Positions 11,801 through 23,754 are shown, counted from the stretch's first letter. The stretch: 35,875 nt of DNA from Condylostoma magnum (GCA_920105805.1 CAKKTI010000179.1:3774-39648); one strand, 5' to 3'. The notes: generated from the letters alone by a model not told the origin. Translations and numbers: made by a program.

Positions 11801-12691
11801 ACAGATGGAGCTACATATGGAATAGTTTTTGCATTTTTAGTTTCTCTGGTACTGAGTTTTTATGAGGTACTGTGCATGTTGGCTTCCAGAGCTATAAAAG
11901 ATTACCTTAAGGATATTAATAACATAATTGATATTGCAAGAGGTACTTTTTGTATATTATACTTCTTTTTGTATTTACTAGATATTGATAGATCAGCAAG
12001 TGCTTATATATTAGTAATTCTCACTACTTTAAGTTTCGTAAGAGGAATTACTTACTTTACACTGTTTAGTGGAACTAGATACTTAACAAGACTGATAAAA
12101 GAAGTTATTATTGATATGAGGGCCTTTTTCGTTATTTTCCTGTATACAACTACTATGTTTTGTTTACTTTTTTAGACTTTGAAAAGAGATGAAAATGACT
12201 TCTATGATAATTGGGACAGATCTTATATGATTAATATGGGAGACTACGGTGATATAGTAGATTATACTACTATTGAATGGATAACTTTTATCACTGCTAC
12301 TATTGTAAACCCTATAGTAATGCTTAATTTACTGATTGCTGTTATTGGAGATACTTATGACAGGGTGTAAGAAGGATAAATTGTTGCAGATATGAGAGAA
12401 CTTTTAGACTTAATTTGGGAAATTGAATCACTTACTAAATGAAATAGAGAGAAAATAGAGAAAAGTTATTTATAATCTTGCAATTTTTATAGGGATGAAG
12501 TATCAGCTTAGAGTAAGTGGGAAGGGAAGATTAAAGAAATTAAGGAAAGAATCAGTCAAATTAACTGAAGAATTCAAAATTAAGCAGATTAAACCTTGAC
12601 GTGGTAGGAAGAAATGGAGGAGAAATATGACATCTACATAAAAACATTGGAGGATATTTATGAGAGAACGAAAATTTAGTTATTAAGTTGA
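8819..12691 (+). CDS. WD40-repeat protein with C-terminal TRP-like ion channel
   Basis: One intronless frame of 1290 aa. Residues about 1-130 are charged and Gln-rich. Several WD40 blades follow, up to about residue 740 (GEDGKVFIWNI, GGDDRTIRTW, GAYDNSIKFWDWK, with some Trp written TGA). From about residue 975 there are six membrane segments, a pore-side segment (NMGDYGDIVDYTTIEW) and an S6 ending MLNLLIAVIGDTYDRV, close to the NLLIA.M.DTY signature of TRP/polycystin-type channels. A coiled-coil tail runs to TGA at 12689. It is probably a non-selective cation channel in the plasma or ciliary membrane whose WD40 part is cytosolic; ion and gating are unknown. I do not recognise this architecture from animal TRP families, which carry ankyrin or other N-terminal domains. 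Confidence 0.85.
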
Positions 12692-13038
12692 GTTGAAATA
12701 ATTGCTTTAGAATTATTTATATAAAGATGTATTAGTTATTTCTAATCTCTCATTTTCCTTGTGGGTATATTATCAAAAATCTGGCCCTGAAGGTCAAATT
12801 CTTATACTAGATTAAAATCTGATAAATGCTATAGAAGCTCAAATCTATTTGTTATATCTATTGATTTGCACCTAAAAGTATGAACAAAATAATAGTTTCC
12901 ACTTTTTGTTTGTAACTAATTTTATATATACTGAATCCTTCTGAATTTAGTTGTATGCTTGATTTTCAAAGTAAAATTGCATTTAGCTTCCAAAGTTGTT
13001 AAAACATTTTCATTTTAATAAGTCAAATCTGAATACAT
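12676..13038 (-). CDS. Hypothetical protein, 120 aa
   Basis: The frame opens with MYSDLTYQNENVLTTLEAKC and contains no TGA at all, while the other two minus frames are interrupted by TGA. Composition is mixed and protein-like, with no signal peptide or membrane segment. No family was recognised. It ends at TAA (12676), which overlaps the 3' end of the WD40-channel gene by 16 bp. If only TGA could stop, it would run to 12574 and overlap by 118 bp. Confidence 0.5.
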
Positions 13039-13129
13039 TCATTCTGCATAATAATTATAGATATCAATACAATAAAACTTTAATTAAAGTACACATTAAA
13101 TATAAACCTTAAAATAATACCTAATAAAA

Positions 13130-13561
13130 ATGAAAATTTAGTGGAATAATAAGTTATTCTCATCAATATCAAAGGATTATGCCACCTTTTGAATTGCTAT
13201 GTGCGTTCCATGTAGTTCACTATGCATTTAGTAGTCCATTTGGAATATCCTATAGAATGAAAATCAATAACAGGAAAATGATAGCATTTGTAAGTATCAC
13301 TTACTTACTTTCTTTTGTGGATGCATTGGACTTGCTCTGTTTAGAAAAAGAGTTAGAAATTATTATGATATCGTTGGGCATTGTTTCAATGATTTATTAG
13401 TATCTACTTTTTGCTGTTGCTGTAGTTTAACATAGGAATGGGTTGAAGTTACATCTCGTGAGTTTAATGATGAAGGTGTTAAAATGTGGAATTATAGGAC
13501 AAAATCAAGGAAATAAAAAGCTTAAATGCCACAAGGAGATCATGGCGAGAATAGAAATTGA
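13130..13561 (+). CDS. PLAC8-family cysteine-rich membrane protein
   Basis: A 143-aa protein with the PLAC8 pattern: FWIAMCVPCSSLCIQQS, then C-x-C in the middle (FFCGCIGLALFRKRVRNYY), then DIVGHCFNDLLVSTFCCCCS followed by LTQEW. These match the family's CC/CPC clusters, the R-x-x-x-R-x-x-Y segment and the C-terminal D..C..C-x-C..Q-E motif. PLAC8 proteins are small membrane proteins linked in plants and animals to metal or Ca2+ handling and cell-size control; the role here is unknown. Trp of FWIAM is TGA. It ends at TGA, and its last 22 bp overlap the convergent gene. Confidence 0.85.
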
Positions 13562-13902
13562 TAATTATTTAGAATTTATTGCATTATGTAATATTAAAGT
13601 TGATTTTTCTATATATAGATAATTGCATGGTCCATTTTATCCTCTGTTATTAGTCTAAATGAGATTATTTAAAGATATGCAATCAATCTTAGATAGTTCT
13701 ATTAATTATTGAAATATATAATGTATTATAAGTAGATTGCTAACTATCTCAAGTCATTTGGATCAAAGAATGGATTTACATTCTATGAATATAAATTCTA
13801 AGTGGCTATATGATTATAATTTATAAGGCATTTAGATTAGGAACATAAGTAGCTCTTTCAAATTAACAAAATGAAAATTACCAAATGCCTTACAATTTTC
13901 AT
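13540..13902 (-). CDS. Small putative secreted or membrane protein
   Basis: A 120-aa ORF beginning MKIVRHLVIFILLIWKSYLC, a good signal peptide or single anchor. The mature part is Asn/Gln/Tyr-rich and helical (FDPNDLRQLAIYLQYIIYF). It stops at TGA within the last codons of the PLAC8 gene on the other strand (22-bp overlap). No family was recognised. An in-frame ATG three codons upstream (13911) is an alternative start. Confidence 0.6.
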
Positions 13903-14053
13903 ACACTACATATGTTCAATTTAGCTATAAAGTCATTAATAGCATGAAAGCATGTAAATACCATTGCATAATAGTAAAATAGCTACCTAATTAAGCTGTC
14001 TCAAAATATTAGAGATTATCATCTTTTATTGTTTTTAGACAATTTTAAGTATA

Positions 14054-14326
14054 ATGGCTAATCACACAGAACTCTGAAAGAATCTATACGAAGTATTTGA
14101 ATAGTTTTCAGTATAACTAACTTAAGTGTTTTAGAAATATTCAAATGATTCACCAGTCCAAAAGAAACAAAGAAAATAGAAATTACAGGTTCCTAAAATA
14201 AAATAAATAAACATTGATTAAGGATTGCTAGATATTTTGGAATCTAATCCACTGTTTCCTTAAAAAAGAAAAAGAAGCAATTCAAATGAAAGCTTAGAAA
14301 GTCCCGAGAAGAAGGTATGTAATTAG
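14054..14326 (+). CDS. Small basic protein, unknown
   Basis: The frame starts MANHTELWKNLYEVFEQFSV (Trp as TGA) and runs about 90 aa, with a basic Ser-rich end (FPQKRKRSNSNESLESPEKK) that looks like a nuclear localisation signal. Stops follow in a cluster: TAG at 14324, TGA at 14333 and TAA at 14336. The next gene starts at 14340 in a different frame. The alternative is one gene joined by splicing from the GTATGT at 14315; an acceptor at 14399 (85 nt) would restore frame, but it would remove the MGQCEC start. I prefer two genes. Confidence 0.5.
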
Positions 14327-14339
14327 ATAATTTGATAAA

Positions 14340-15662
14340 ATGGGATAATGCGAATGCATTGATAGAAATTTGAATAATGGTATAAGTAGTGAATAAAAGC
14401 TAAAAACAATAAATCAAAAGAATCTAGCTGGTCATTTAACTGAAAGATAAAATAATTCAGATAACTTTCACAGTCATGGCTAAGAGGAAAGTTAGGATGA
14501 AAGCTTTATTTTTAGATAAGTTATGTCTTTAGAAATCCTAGAAGACTAAGAGGGTTCTGATCAAGATTACATGCAGCTTGAGGATTAGGTTATTATAAGG
14601 AAAAGTCTGCTTTAATAGAGCTAAGGTTAAGAAAAATAAGAAAAAATTATAGAAGTTTTTATAGAGGAATAATACTAGGATTCTAATATCGAAGAATAAA
14701 ACGACTAGAAATAATCACATACAGATTGCAGTAATACTGAGTTAGACAGCTAATAAAGTTAAGTATAGAACGATGATAGTGGTACTGTTTTTACCAAATC
14801 TGAAATAGATTAATAGCGTAAATTAGATATTTAAAGTTTAATACACTAAAAAATTGATCTATAACAAGGAATAAATGAATAAGCTGATATTTAATGCATA
14901 GATAAGTAAATTTATGGAAGCTTAAAAAGCGATCAAAGTTGATTAGGATCTCAAAGTAGTTAAATTCAAAATTAATCAAGCGATTGAAGTTATGAATAAT
15001 ATAGTATAGATTTAGATAATGAATAAAGCTATGTAAAGTCAATAAGCAGTGCAAAAAATTCCAGATAGATGTAAAATAAGTAAATAAGTGAACAAGTTTA
15101 TACAAAAGGTAGTTAAAGTACTAGAGCTAAAGGGCTTAATTAAAAGTAATCATTTAAAAGAAGATATAATAGATATTAAAAACCTAAATAAGAGCAATCA
15201 TTACTTTCTTCTAGCTTTGAATAGGTTAGTTTCCATAGGATAACTTAAAATTAAGGAGATGAAGCCAAAGATGTTAGTCTTCCTTTTCCTTATATAGATG
15301 ATGGAACTGGTATAAGACCTAAAGACTTGCCTAAAAGTATTTTTAAAATCTAATAAAATACTCTTAAAAATGATGATTCATCGGAAAGTGAAGATGTATT
15401 TAAGATTTTTGATAGTTAGTAAATACAAAAATATTAAATCTAGTTGAATTAACATGTGAATATTTTTAATCATTTGATATAAATTTTAAGTGTTTGCTAA
15501 TATCTTTGTCCTGTGAAAAAACAGTAGATTTATATTAAATTCAAAGGTATTAAACGAAATGTAATAATTAAATAAAGTCTTCTATAGCATTTAACTACTA
15601 AAATTTATAAAAGGAAAATTCCTAACTTTTAACTGCAATTTTCTATTATAAAAAATAAATAA
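14340..15662 (+). CDS. Gln/Ser-rich protein with N-terminal acylation motif (MGQCEC)
   Basis: A frame of about 440 aa with no recognised domain. It opens with MGQCECIDRN, which fits N-myristoylation plus palmitoylation. The body is low-complexity, rich in Gln (mostly TAA/TAG), Ser, Asp and Glu, with an ordered-looking stretch FPYIDDGTGIRPKDLPKSIF at about residues 310-330. The end is uncertain: a TAG TAA pair at 15417 would give 359 aa. The TAA at 15660 is chosen because the intervening codons read like protein (IYIKFKGIKRNVIIKQ) and it leaves 5 bp to the convergent stop at 15668. Confidence 0.5.
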
Positions 15663-15667
15663 GCTAT

Positions 15668-16150
15668 TCATAGTGCTCCTCTATTGACAAAATAACCTCT
15701 ACTTGAATTTCTATTAGTTAGACATTATTTTAGGCTCAAAGTAACAATTTTTACCTTTTAAATCTTTTTAGAGTAATCTATTTTTTCAGGTGTCTAAAAG
15801 CTCTTTAATAAGCTTCTAGATACTTATCTGTTATTCTTTTATTTAGGTGCATTATTTCTAGAACTAAAACTAGCAGATTTACGAGTCTCCGTAGGAGTAT
15901 TCTTCCTTTTTCTAGTTTTAAAGTATTATTACATCCTTTATGTATTTTAATCTGTAAATTTATATATAGCATCTCCATGAGAAATAACTGTTTGACCTTA
16001 TTGTAATTTTAAAACAATTCCATTTAAGCAAGGCCTTATTTAAGAATAATCTTACGAATAAAGGCTAGGAATGTCAAAATCACCTGAGTTTTATATAACT
16101 TGTCGCATATTTAGGCTATCTAGGGAAATTTCGCTTTGTTTTACAGTCAT
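15668..16150 (-). CDS. Hypothetical basic protein, 160 aa
   Basis: The frame opens MTVKQSEISLDSLNMRQVIQ, with a mixed N-terminal half (VLKLQQGQTVISHGDAIYKF looks like beta structure) and a basic Ser/Lys-rich second half (KTRKRKNTPTETRKS). It ends in TGA. No family was recognised. The same frame stays open upstream to about 16545, but that extension uses TGA for most of its Trp codons and looks like chance, so I start at 16150. Confidence 0.55.
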
Positions 16151-16562
16151 TTATTTTTAAAGGTAAATCAAGCCTTTATAGTTTTTAAGTATTTTCAGAA
16201 ATATACTATCAATATAAAGCAAATCAGATTTTAGATACAACTCAATTTAGTATTTATATGAGGACTTTGAAATAATAATTATATTTTATTGATACAGCAG
16301 GCAAATTTATATACTTCAAATTAAAGCCTGTATATTAACAAATTTGATAAAGGAGTAACCAATAATAAATTAGATATTAAATCAAATTTAGGCTGATAGT
16401 ATCTATTGTGAATATAGGGCTACAAATATATCAAGTTATTCAATATATCACTATAGTCAATCTCCTAGAATCTCAATATACTTTAATTGCCAAATCTTTA
16501 AATCTGACTGTTATTTATACATTTGATATCTTTAATAAAATCCATTCATTTCAATAGTAAAT
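16151..16562. other. Intergenic region without a confident gene
   Basis: These 412 bp of AT-rich sequence lie between the divergent starts at 16150 (-) and 16563 (+). Open frames exist on both strands, as expected when only TGA interrupts them, but none has a good start together with protein-like composition. The region presumably holds the promoters of both neighbours. I see no repeat or RNA gene. Confidence 0.4.
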
Positions 16563-18092
16563 ATGAGTACATCTAGAAGTTCAAGTAGAAAGATAATCCG
16601 CCGGATTGTCCGTTCTAAAAGCAGAGACTCAAGATTAATGTAAAATTCAGAAAGCTTTTCATAAGACTAAAGCTTTAAATCCAGCCAGTCTTTTAAAAGT
16701 CTTAACTATAAATCAAGATTATCATTACCCTATGATGAAAAATGTAGTGACAACAGTGAGTAAAGCACAGTATCTAACACACCTATTACGGATAGAGAAG
16801 TTGCGCAGTTCAGTTTGCTGGATCTAAAAGACTATTAGACTAATAAAACACCAAATAGGCATTCGTTTAGATTAATCAAAAGAACGCGCACTAGTTAAAG
16901 GTAAACGAATACTATGGAAACCTAAAAAAACCAATTTCCCTTAAGAGGACGATAAGCACTTTACAAGTTTTCTCACGATCTATCAATGTATGAATAAGCG
17001 GAAATCTTAGAATATGATCAAGTTTTTTACATTGGAAAAATTTAAGATAAGGTAAAAAGTTATGATTTTACTGATGAAGACGGATACTATACAATAAAAA
17101 TAAACGATTAAATCTAATATAGGTATTAGATACAAGATTTAATGGGACAAGGAAGCTTCGGCAGTGCAATAAGATGCCTAGACCACAAATACAACAATTA
17201 TGTAGCAGTAAAAGTCATGAAAAGATCCTAAGTCCTTGGAAAAGACATAGAAATATAAGCCTTAACACTTCTGAAAGGCAACGATCCTTATGACAGATAA
17301 CCAGTAGCTAAAATGATCAAGCACTTTAAATTCCGAGGCCACTAATGCATTGTATTCGAGCTTTTAAGTACAAATCTCTACTCTTAACTTAAAAAGTAGC
17401 CCTCCAGAACATTTAACTTAACTTAAATCCGACAATATACAAGGTAAATTCTGTAAGGGTTAAAATTCATCCACGAAACAAAAATAATCCATTGCGACTT
17501 AAAACCAGAAAACATTCTTTTCAAACATCCAACTACCCAGTAAATAAAAATAATCGATTTTGGAACAAGCTGCTTAGAGGATCAATGCAACTATACATAT
17601 GTTTAAAGCAGATACTACAGAGCACCTGAGGTGATTTTAGGCTGTCCCTTTAGCTATCCCGTTGATATATGGTCCCTGGGAGTATTACTGACTGAGCTAT
17701 ATACAGGCTATCCTATTTTCCGTGGAGAAAATGAGCAGGATTAGCTTTTACAGATCATAGCAACCTTGGGAGAGCCCCCAGTTCATTTACTAAGACATGC
17801 TAAAAGAGCACATCACTACTTTCTAAAGGGAAGTTTGATAGTGGATGCCAATTCTAAAGGAGAGGTGTATTATCCCAATACTAGGCCATTTGAGTCACTG
17901 TTTCCTCAAGATGTAGATCCTAGCTTTCTGTAATTCATCAAGTCTTGCCTGAAATGAAGGCCCATGGTAAGAATTACTCCCCAGGAAGGTTTGTAACATG
18001 AGTTTATTATTGGATAAGAAGAAACACCAGCTGCTAGGAGAAGAAGAGAGAGAAAGGAACTTAAAACAGCTTTAGCTAAAAGTAAGGAATGA
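16563..18092 (+). CDS. DYRK-family dual-specificity protein kinase
   Basis: A 509-aa protein; the kinase domain covers about residues 189-485. Visible motifs are the Gly loop [16 protein letters not shown] with the ATP-site Lys, the catalytic loop [17 protein letters not shown], and the activation loop [15 protein letters not shown], whose Y-x-Q-S-R-Y-Y-R pattern is the CMGC/DYRK signature (Tyr autophosphorylation then Ser/Thr kinase). The second Tyr replaces a more usual Phe, and HCD replaces HRD, as in known DYRKs. A Ser/Arg-rich N-terminal tail precedes it. Trp of the conserved CLKWRP is TGA. The final TGA lies 57 bp from the UGGT stop on the other strand. Substrates are unknown. Confidence 0.93.
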
Positions 18093-18149
18093 GGTTATTA
18101 ATTTTAGTACATTATAACGTTTTTAAGTAATTGTAAGCTATAATTAAGA

Positions 18150-21100
18150 CTAACTACCTAATTTTTCAGACTCTTCACTTAGTTTGTCCCAATCCTTAAT
18201 AATTCTTCTAGCTGCTTCTACTTTTACTTCTTTTGTTAGTGGATTGTTGCATAAATCTATTGTTTTGGCATTTTATTAAGAATCTTTACTACACCAGGCA
18301 TCACACCAAAGCCAGGATTCAGGTAAAGTATAAATTGGTATCAGTTCTTAAGTAAAGTTTGGAAGATCCTGGTCTAAATTGCTTAGAGAGTTAGGATCTG
18401 GGGCCATTTGACTGTAAAAATAGCGTAGAATATCTCCAGCTGCCATTGCTCTAAAAATGCTTAAGTCAACTACATACAGAGCTGAAATGTGATATGGTTT
18501 CCCTTTTAAGTGATCCTTCCAAAAGCCTTAAGACCAAAAACGGAATCCCATGGTGTCTTTATTCGGATTTTTTTAGCAAAAGGGAGCGTAGGCATAAGGG
18601 GCACCTTGTAAGTCTAATTCCCAGAGCTCTTTGATGTCGTTTTAAACTATTTAATCAGCATCTATGTAAATTATTTTGTTTATATCTAGAGGAAAAAGTA
18701 CATCAAGAAATAGGATCTTATAACTTCATATAATTCGTTGCTTTTCCTTTTATCTAAATAGCCAAGTTGGCCATTTGTATGATACTAGTTCTACCTCACA
18801 TTATAAATTTTCAGCATATTTTTATATGGTTTATAGAAACTCAGGGGAAAAGAAATCTTCTAAAAGCCAAAATTTAACCTTTTAGTCAGTGTTTTTGACT
18901 ACTGATAGCATCATGACTTTGAGCAGTTTTTCGTATAATTTACCACTAGCTAAACTGAAAATATGGATAACGTCACCATAATCTGCATTTTATAATGGGT
19001 TTAGTAATGCTTCATTCTCTTTACCAAATTTCTTCTCTACTTTTAGTACTTATACTTAAGAATTAAACTTATATAAGGATTATACCTGTCCTTTTTGAAT
19101 TCTGTATAATTGTTTACTTCTTCCATCCTCTAATTGCAAAGAATAAACGCCGGGCTAAGCTCGGAATTAAAAGTATCCTAAACTTTTCATTACAATTGTA
19201 TCATCTATCTTTTAGTCATTTTCTAATAATTTCAATTATAGACCATTAGGAGGCTCCACATCAATCCCATACTTTTACTCAATGCAATGCCCAGTTATCA
19301 ATAAGCTTACGAGCAAGTAGTCAATTTCTGCATTTTCTAATAAGAATAAGTTATCAGAATCTTTAGTGGCTATATTTTATCTTATCAACCAATTTTCACC
19401 TACTTCTGGCTGCAAGCTAACTATTGCACTTTAATTAAGATCAAAAGTGATCTTTTCATTTAATTCATTTTTTATCTTATATTGGTAAAATTTATTTTGG
19501 GTTTCTTATTCACCTGGCATTGGATTTAAAGTTATCTGAATTTAACTGTTTAATTTATGCATCTAGTTCAGTATAAAAGACAGTTTTAGGCCTGATTCAC
19601 TTATAGGGTTGAATAAAGCTTAAACATCAAACTATGGATTACTTGGATTATGCATGGCAAAGGTGCTGTTTTATTTAGCTTTTAAAGGTAACAGTGGATT
19701 AGGGTATTATTGGAAATTTGGTAGATATTAAGCAGATTTTAAAAACAATCTGAAAAATTCATCGTTGAATAAATAATCGTTAGATATTTCCTAAGACTTT
19801 TCATTTAATCCGAATAATTTCAATTAAACATCTATAAGGATTTCTAAGTCTCTATATGATTTTATATGTTGCAATGGTATAAATCTTCCTAAAAATACAA
19901 CACCTACTTAATTAGCACCTGCTCTTTATAGGAATTATTGATTTAGAATTAATGACTTTAATGCTATTTATCTATCAACATCACTCTAATATCTTTATCA
20001 ATTTGTTATGTCTTAAATATCTTGAATTTCTTTGAGTTTATATCAGAGATCTGCTGTAAATTAATCCTGGCCTTTTAGGAATATCTGTAGTCTAACTTTA
20101 TTATCTGATAATAAATCAAAATCCCTTAAAATTTCTAACTTATCTAAATTGTGCTTATCTACAATAAGTGTTAGAGTATAACTATAAGATTGCTTTCATA
20201 CAATATCTGAAATTATTTTATTCTCTGTTATTACATAGTTTTATATATCATTATCTGCAATATACTAATTCACTCTTCTTATAACCTATCCGTGCTATCC
20301 CTTTTCAAAAAATGCTTAAATTGGATAACTTAGTTTATTTTCCTTATAAAGTTCCATAATTGTATACTTTTCTCTATAAATTTCCTGCATTAACTTCTAA
20401 CCTAGATTTCCTTCTTCATCATAGAGATTCACATTCAGAATTCTTCCATTCAGTAGTAATCCTCCATCTGTACAGAAATTTACTTCCTCACAAAACTACT
20501 CTGCATTGTATATCTCATCTTCAACTCCAACTTAACCAATTTATTCACATGAGGTGCAAATCATTTCTATAGCTTCATTTAGTTCATTTATATCAAATTC
20601 TTGTGATAGTAGTTATATTAGCAAGAACGGTAATCTCTAATCAACCTTTTAAACTTGTTTTAATGCTTTTATTAATAGATTTGACCTAGTTTTCTCATTT
20701 ACTAATAAAATTCCTATGTGTAGTGGTAGGTCAAATTAGTTTAAAATAGGAGCTAATTGTAAAGCCTGCCATCCATTTTAAGTGCTTATATCCGAAATTA
20801 TGACTAAATTAAGAATATTCAAGGCTATAGGACTCATTTAGAAGCTTAAAAGAAATGATTCAATAGTCTTCCCAAACTATTTATATTGTTTGTCCTTTTC
20901 TAGATTATTTAAGTAAAATCTGCCTGTATTTTCATCTGTTACCACGATTCCTAGGTCAGAGTCATATTAGTGTAGCTTTTTATTGAATAAGCATAATTTT
21001 TCTAAAGGATTTTGCACTTTTTAATTTTACAAATAAGTTAATAGCACTTTCTCCCGCCTTAAATAGGGTAAAATTTCGAATAAATCTAATTAAACAGGAT

Positions 21101-21929
21101 GATTGTTAATTTAAATGAAATTTTCCCCAATTATCTATTTAAACTATTGAATTCTACCCTCAACTTCCTTTTTCATATCTTAACTTTTCATATTTTCATA
21201 ATCTTATTGCTTATTAGGAAGATTCCCTAAAAGATCTATCAAATCTTCGAATCTTCCTTCTTAAATCAACAATTTTGAGGCTTAACTTACATTGAAGGTA
21301 ACATTTACTAACTTCCCAGGTAGATTACTATCAATTTTTTATCCACTAGTGTTGTACTCTAAATTCTTCACATTTAAACTTACTCCAAATCCTCCTAAAT
21401 AATCGTTTTTTGCTTTATCCCTTAAATCATAATGCCTAAAAACATACTAACTATTTCTCTCATGAGCAATTTCCATAAACATCTTATGCTTACTTATGAA
21501 TTAACTATCCTTAATATCACCATAGATTATAAATGTTGTATTACCTTGTGGGTTATAAATCTTATCTAATTCATAGGTTTCTTATTTTACTAAAGGTGCC
21601 CTGTACAACTCGATCAATCTACAATGAAGCTCATCTCCTACCTGTACATGAAACTAGCATATGTTTTATCTTACTTTCTAGGAAAATTTGCTGTACATTT
21701 CCATTGTTGGGGCAAATTCTCTATTATTCAGAGATAATTAAACAATGTCTTCAAGTTCCGGCATAAATTATTAGTTTTCTAAGGAATTTAAGTATTGTCA
21801 AAATAATCCTACTCTTCCTCAGAATTCAGCTCTTTCCTAATGCAAAGATTCTTATGTTGGGCCTTTCCAAGGGGATGTTACAGTAATTTCTACTGAGCCA
21901 AAGCATACTAGAAGGAGCAGCTGTAACAT
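18150..21929 (-). CDS. UGGT: UDP-glucose:glycoprotein glucosyltransferase
   Basis: ER-lumen folding sensor that adds glucose back to N-glycans of misfolded glycoproteins so they rebind calnexin or calreticulin. It is 1259 aa, shorter than the ~1500 aa of animal enzymes. The start [20 protein letters not shown] is a signal peptide. The long thioredoxin-like N-terminal part is recognisable only by position. The C-terminal GT24 domain (about residues 960-1240) is clear: IIYIDADQIVQNDIKELW with the DxD metal site, [49 protein letters not shown]. No in-frame TGA occurs near the family C-terminus; the TAG at 18150 fits the stop. No KDEL-like tail is visible. It is divergent by 18 bp from the gene at 21948. 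Confidence 0.93.
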
Positions 21930-21947
21930 TTTTATATAAAAACAAAA

Positions 21948-22292
21948 ATGTATTTAGTATTGGTTTTGATATTTAGATTAATAAGAATGATTAATTTATT
22001 TATACAAGAATATATGCAATCTAAAGCACTTACTGTAAAGTAATGGTTAAAGGACATTTCCTATAATAGTTATAAAACACTTTGAAATAAAACTATTTTA
22101 CCATTGATAGCTTTCCTTATATCAAAGTTAATCATAATTCATAGAGTAAATAAATTTGAAATGCTTTAATATATAATGAAAAGTTGAATATTTAAAGAAT
22201 TGGTATATAAGTAAAAGGTTCAGTTTTAAAAAGGAATAACTGTGATAATTAAGATAATAATCTAATGTATAAAATCAAATTATTAAGTATGA
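21948..22292 (+). CDS. Small hydrophobic protein, unknown
   Basis: A 114-aa frame starting MYLVLVLIFRLIRMINLFIQ, with further hydrophobic segments (TILPLIAFLISKLIIIHRV, GITVIIKIIIQ). It stops at TGA; Trp is TGA in two places. It is probably an integral membrane protein if expressed. No family was recognised. The start is 18 bp from the divergent UGGT start. It could also be chance open sequence in AT-rich DNA. Confidence 0.42.
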
Positions 22293-22380
22293 TATACTAG
22301 GGTTTACTAATCTATAATTATCTATAAATCTAAATTATACAGTTAAAAAACTATTACTAAAATTCCATTTTACAAACAAT

Positions 22381-23754
22381 ATGATTATAACAACTCTAAT
22401 AACAGCTTGTTTCTCTTACTCTTATCAATACTTCAACCTTACTTCGAATTACAACACTACAAGCATTTGATGTTCTTCTTATAGCTGTGGATTCAAATCA
22501 AGTATATAAAAGAATTAGTGCTCTTATTTCAATGGATAATCTTTTATGCTATGACCCTGCTAAAATTATACAGATTCTTATTGTCCGTCAGTTGATAATA
22601 AACGAATAGATATCTGCTAAGGCTATGATTTTACTTTTACAAGAAGAGCAGGTGAGTATTGTATATCAACTCTTGAATGTATAAAAGATTTCTAAGGACT
22701 ACCTTTACCCTGCATATCCAACAAGTGCATCGGTACTAATAATGGAAATTGTAAAGAAACATCCTAGTGTAATCCTGGCTATTATTGTAATAAAGAAACT
22801 TTTTAATGTGTATAACAAATTAAGCTAAATTAGCCTTGCAAATCAGATGATTAATGTGAGGGTCCAAATTTATGCTGATTTTCAGATCATTAAAAAGGAA
22901 TTTGTAAAGAAATGTTTTCTCTAGGATACGATGAAGTTGTATATAATTGTAAAGATTAAAATTTTAATAATTTACTATGCAACTTTGGAGCCTGTTACTA
23001 AAATTTTACTAGTGTTTCTTATGGAAGATGCTTACCTAAACTTGAGATTGAACCTGGAATTTTGTGTAATTCCGATTCTGACTGTAAGTTAAATTCTAAT
23101 ATAACTGAATTTAAGGATCTCATGTATACTAAATGCATGTGTGCAAACAACTAAAATGGATCGTCATATTGTGCCTTAGGGTATTTGAATGATTAGTCTT
23201 AATATTTAATTAAGTATCTGAAAACATTAATAAAGGATGGTATGTTAAACTCATGCAATGGAGACTCTAAGATATCGTAATGGTGCTTAGCTACTGTTAA
23301 TATGGATATTAGCGATAGATGATAGGCTGCTATTTAGAATGTTACAGCTTTTCCTTAATATGTTGATAATTCTGAATGCGTTATAGAAACTTTACATCCT
23401 TATTGGTTTAATTATCAAGATGATGATGATTTCGCAACTTATTTATTATCTAGGATTTCTTTGATTATTTTAACTATTTTTTAAAATGCATAAATTTAGA
23501 TATTCTGTTATTAAATGAAATCGCTTTAATTTTGAATTTATTTAGTAATCTGATAAGTATTAAATGATACAGGAAATCACTATACTAGCTCTTAATATGA
23601 AGAATAAGATAATATCCTTTCAGTATAGAACTTTAGTAGATGCATCGCTTATTATATAACCTACTGCTAGTAGCCCTTTATATTATAAATATTTTACCAG
23701 TAAGAATTACAATTTCTTTTATTAAAACATATAAAACCCGATTACCCACAATAA
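22381..23754 (+). CDS. Cysteine-rich surface/secreted protein (Dickkopf-N-like repeats)
   Basis: About 457 aa. The N-terminus MIITTLITACFSYSYQYFNL suits a signal peptide. More than 30 Cys follow in spaced clusters such as CQGYDF, CISTLEC, CNPGYYCNKETFQC, CKSDDQCEGPNLCW and CNSDSDCK, resembling the Dickkopf N-terminal cysteine-rich modules common in ciliate surface proteins. A hydrophobic segment near residues 355-375 (SRISLIILTIF) is a probable membrane anchor. The end is uncertain: TAA at 23482 (a GPI-like C-terminus), TGA at 23533 or 23551, or TAA at 23752 (chosen because the tail still reads as protein). It is probably exposed on the cell surface; ligands are unknown. Confidence 0.7.

Noticed and set aside
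16151-16545. N-terminal extension of the gene at 15668-16150
   Set aside because: The frame is open, but four of its five Trp codons are TGA and composition is poor, so chance is more likely.
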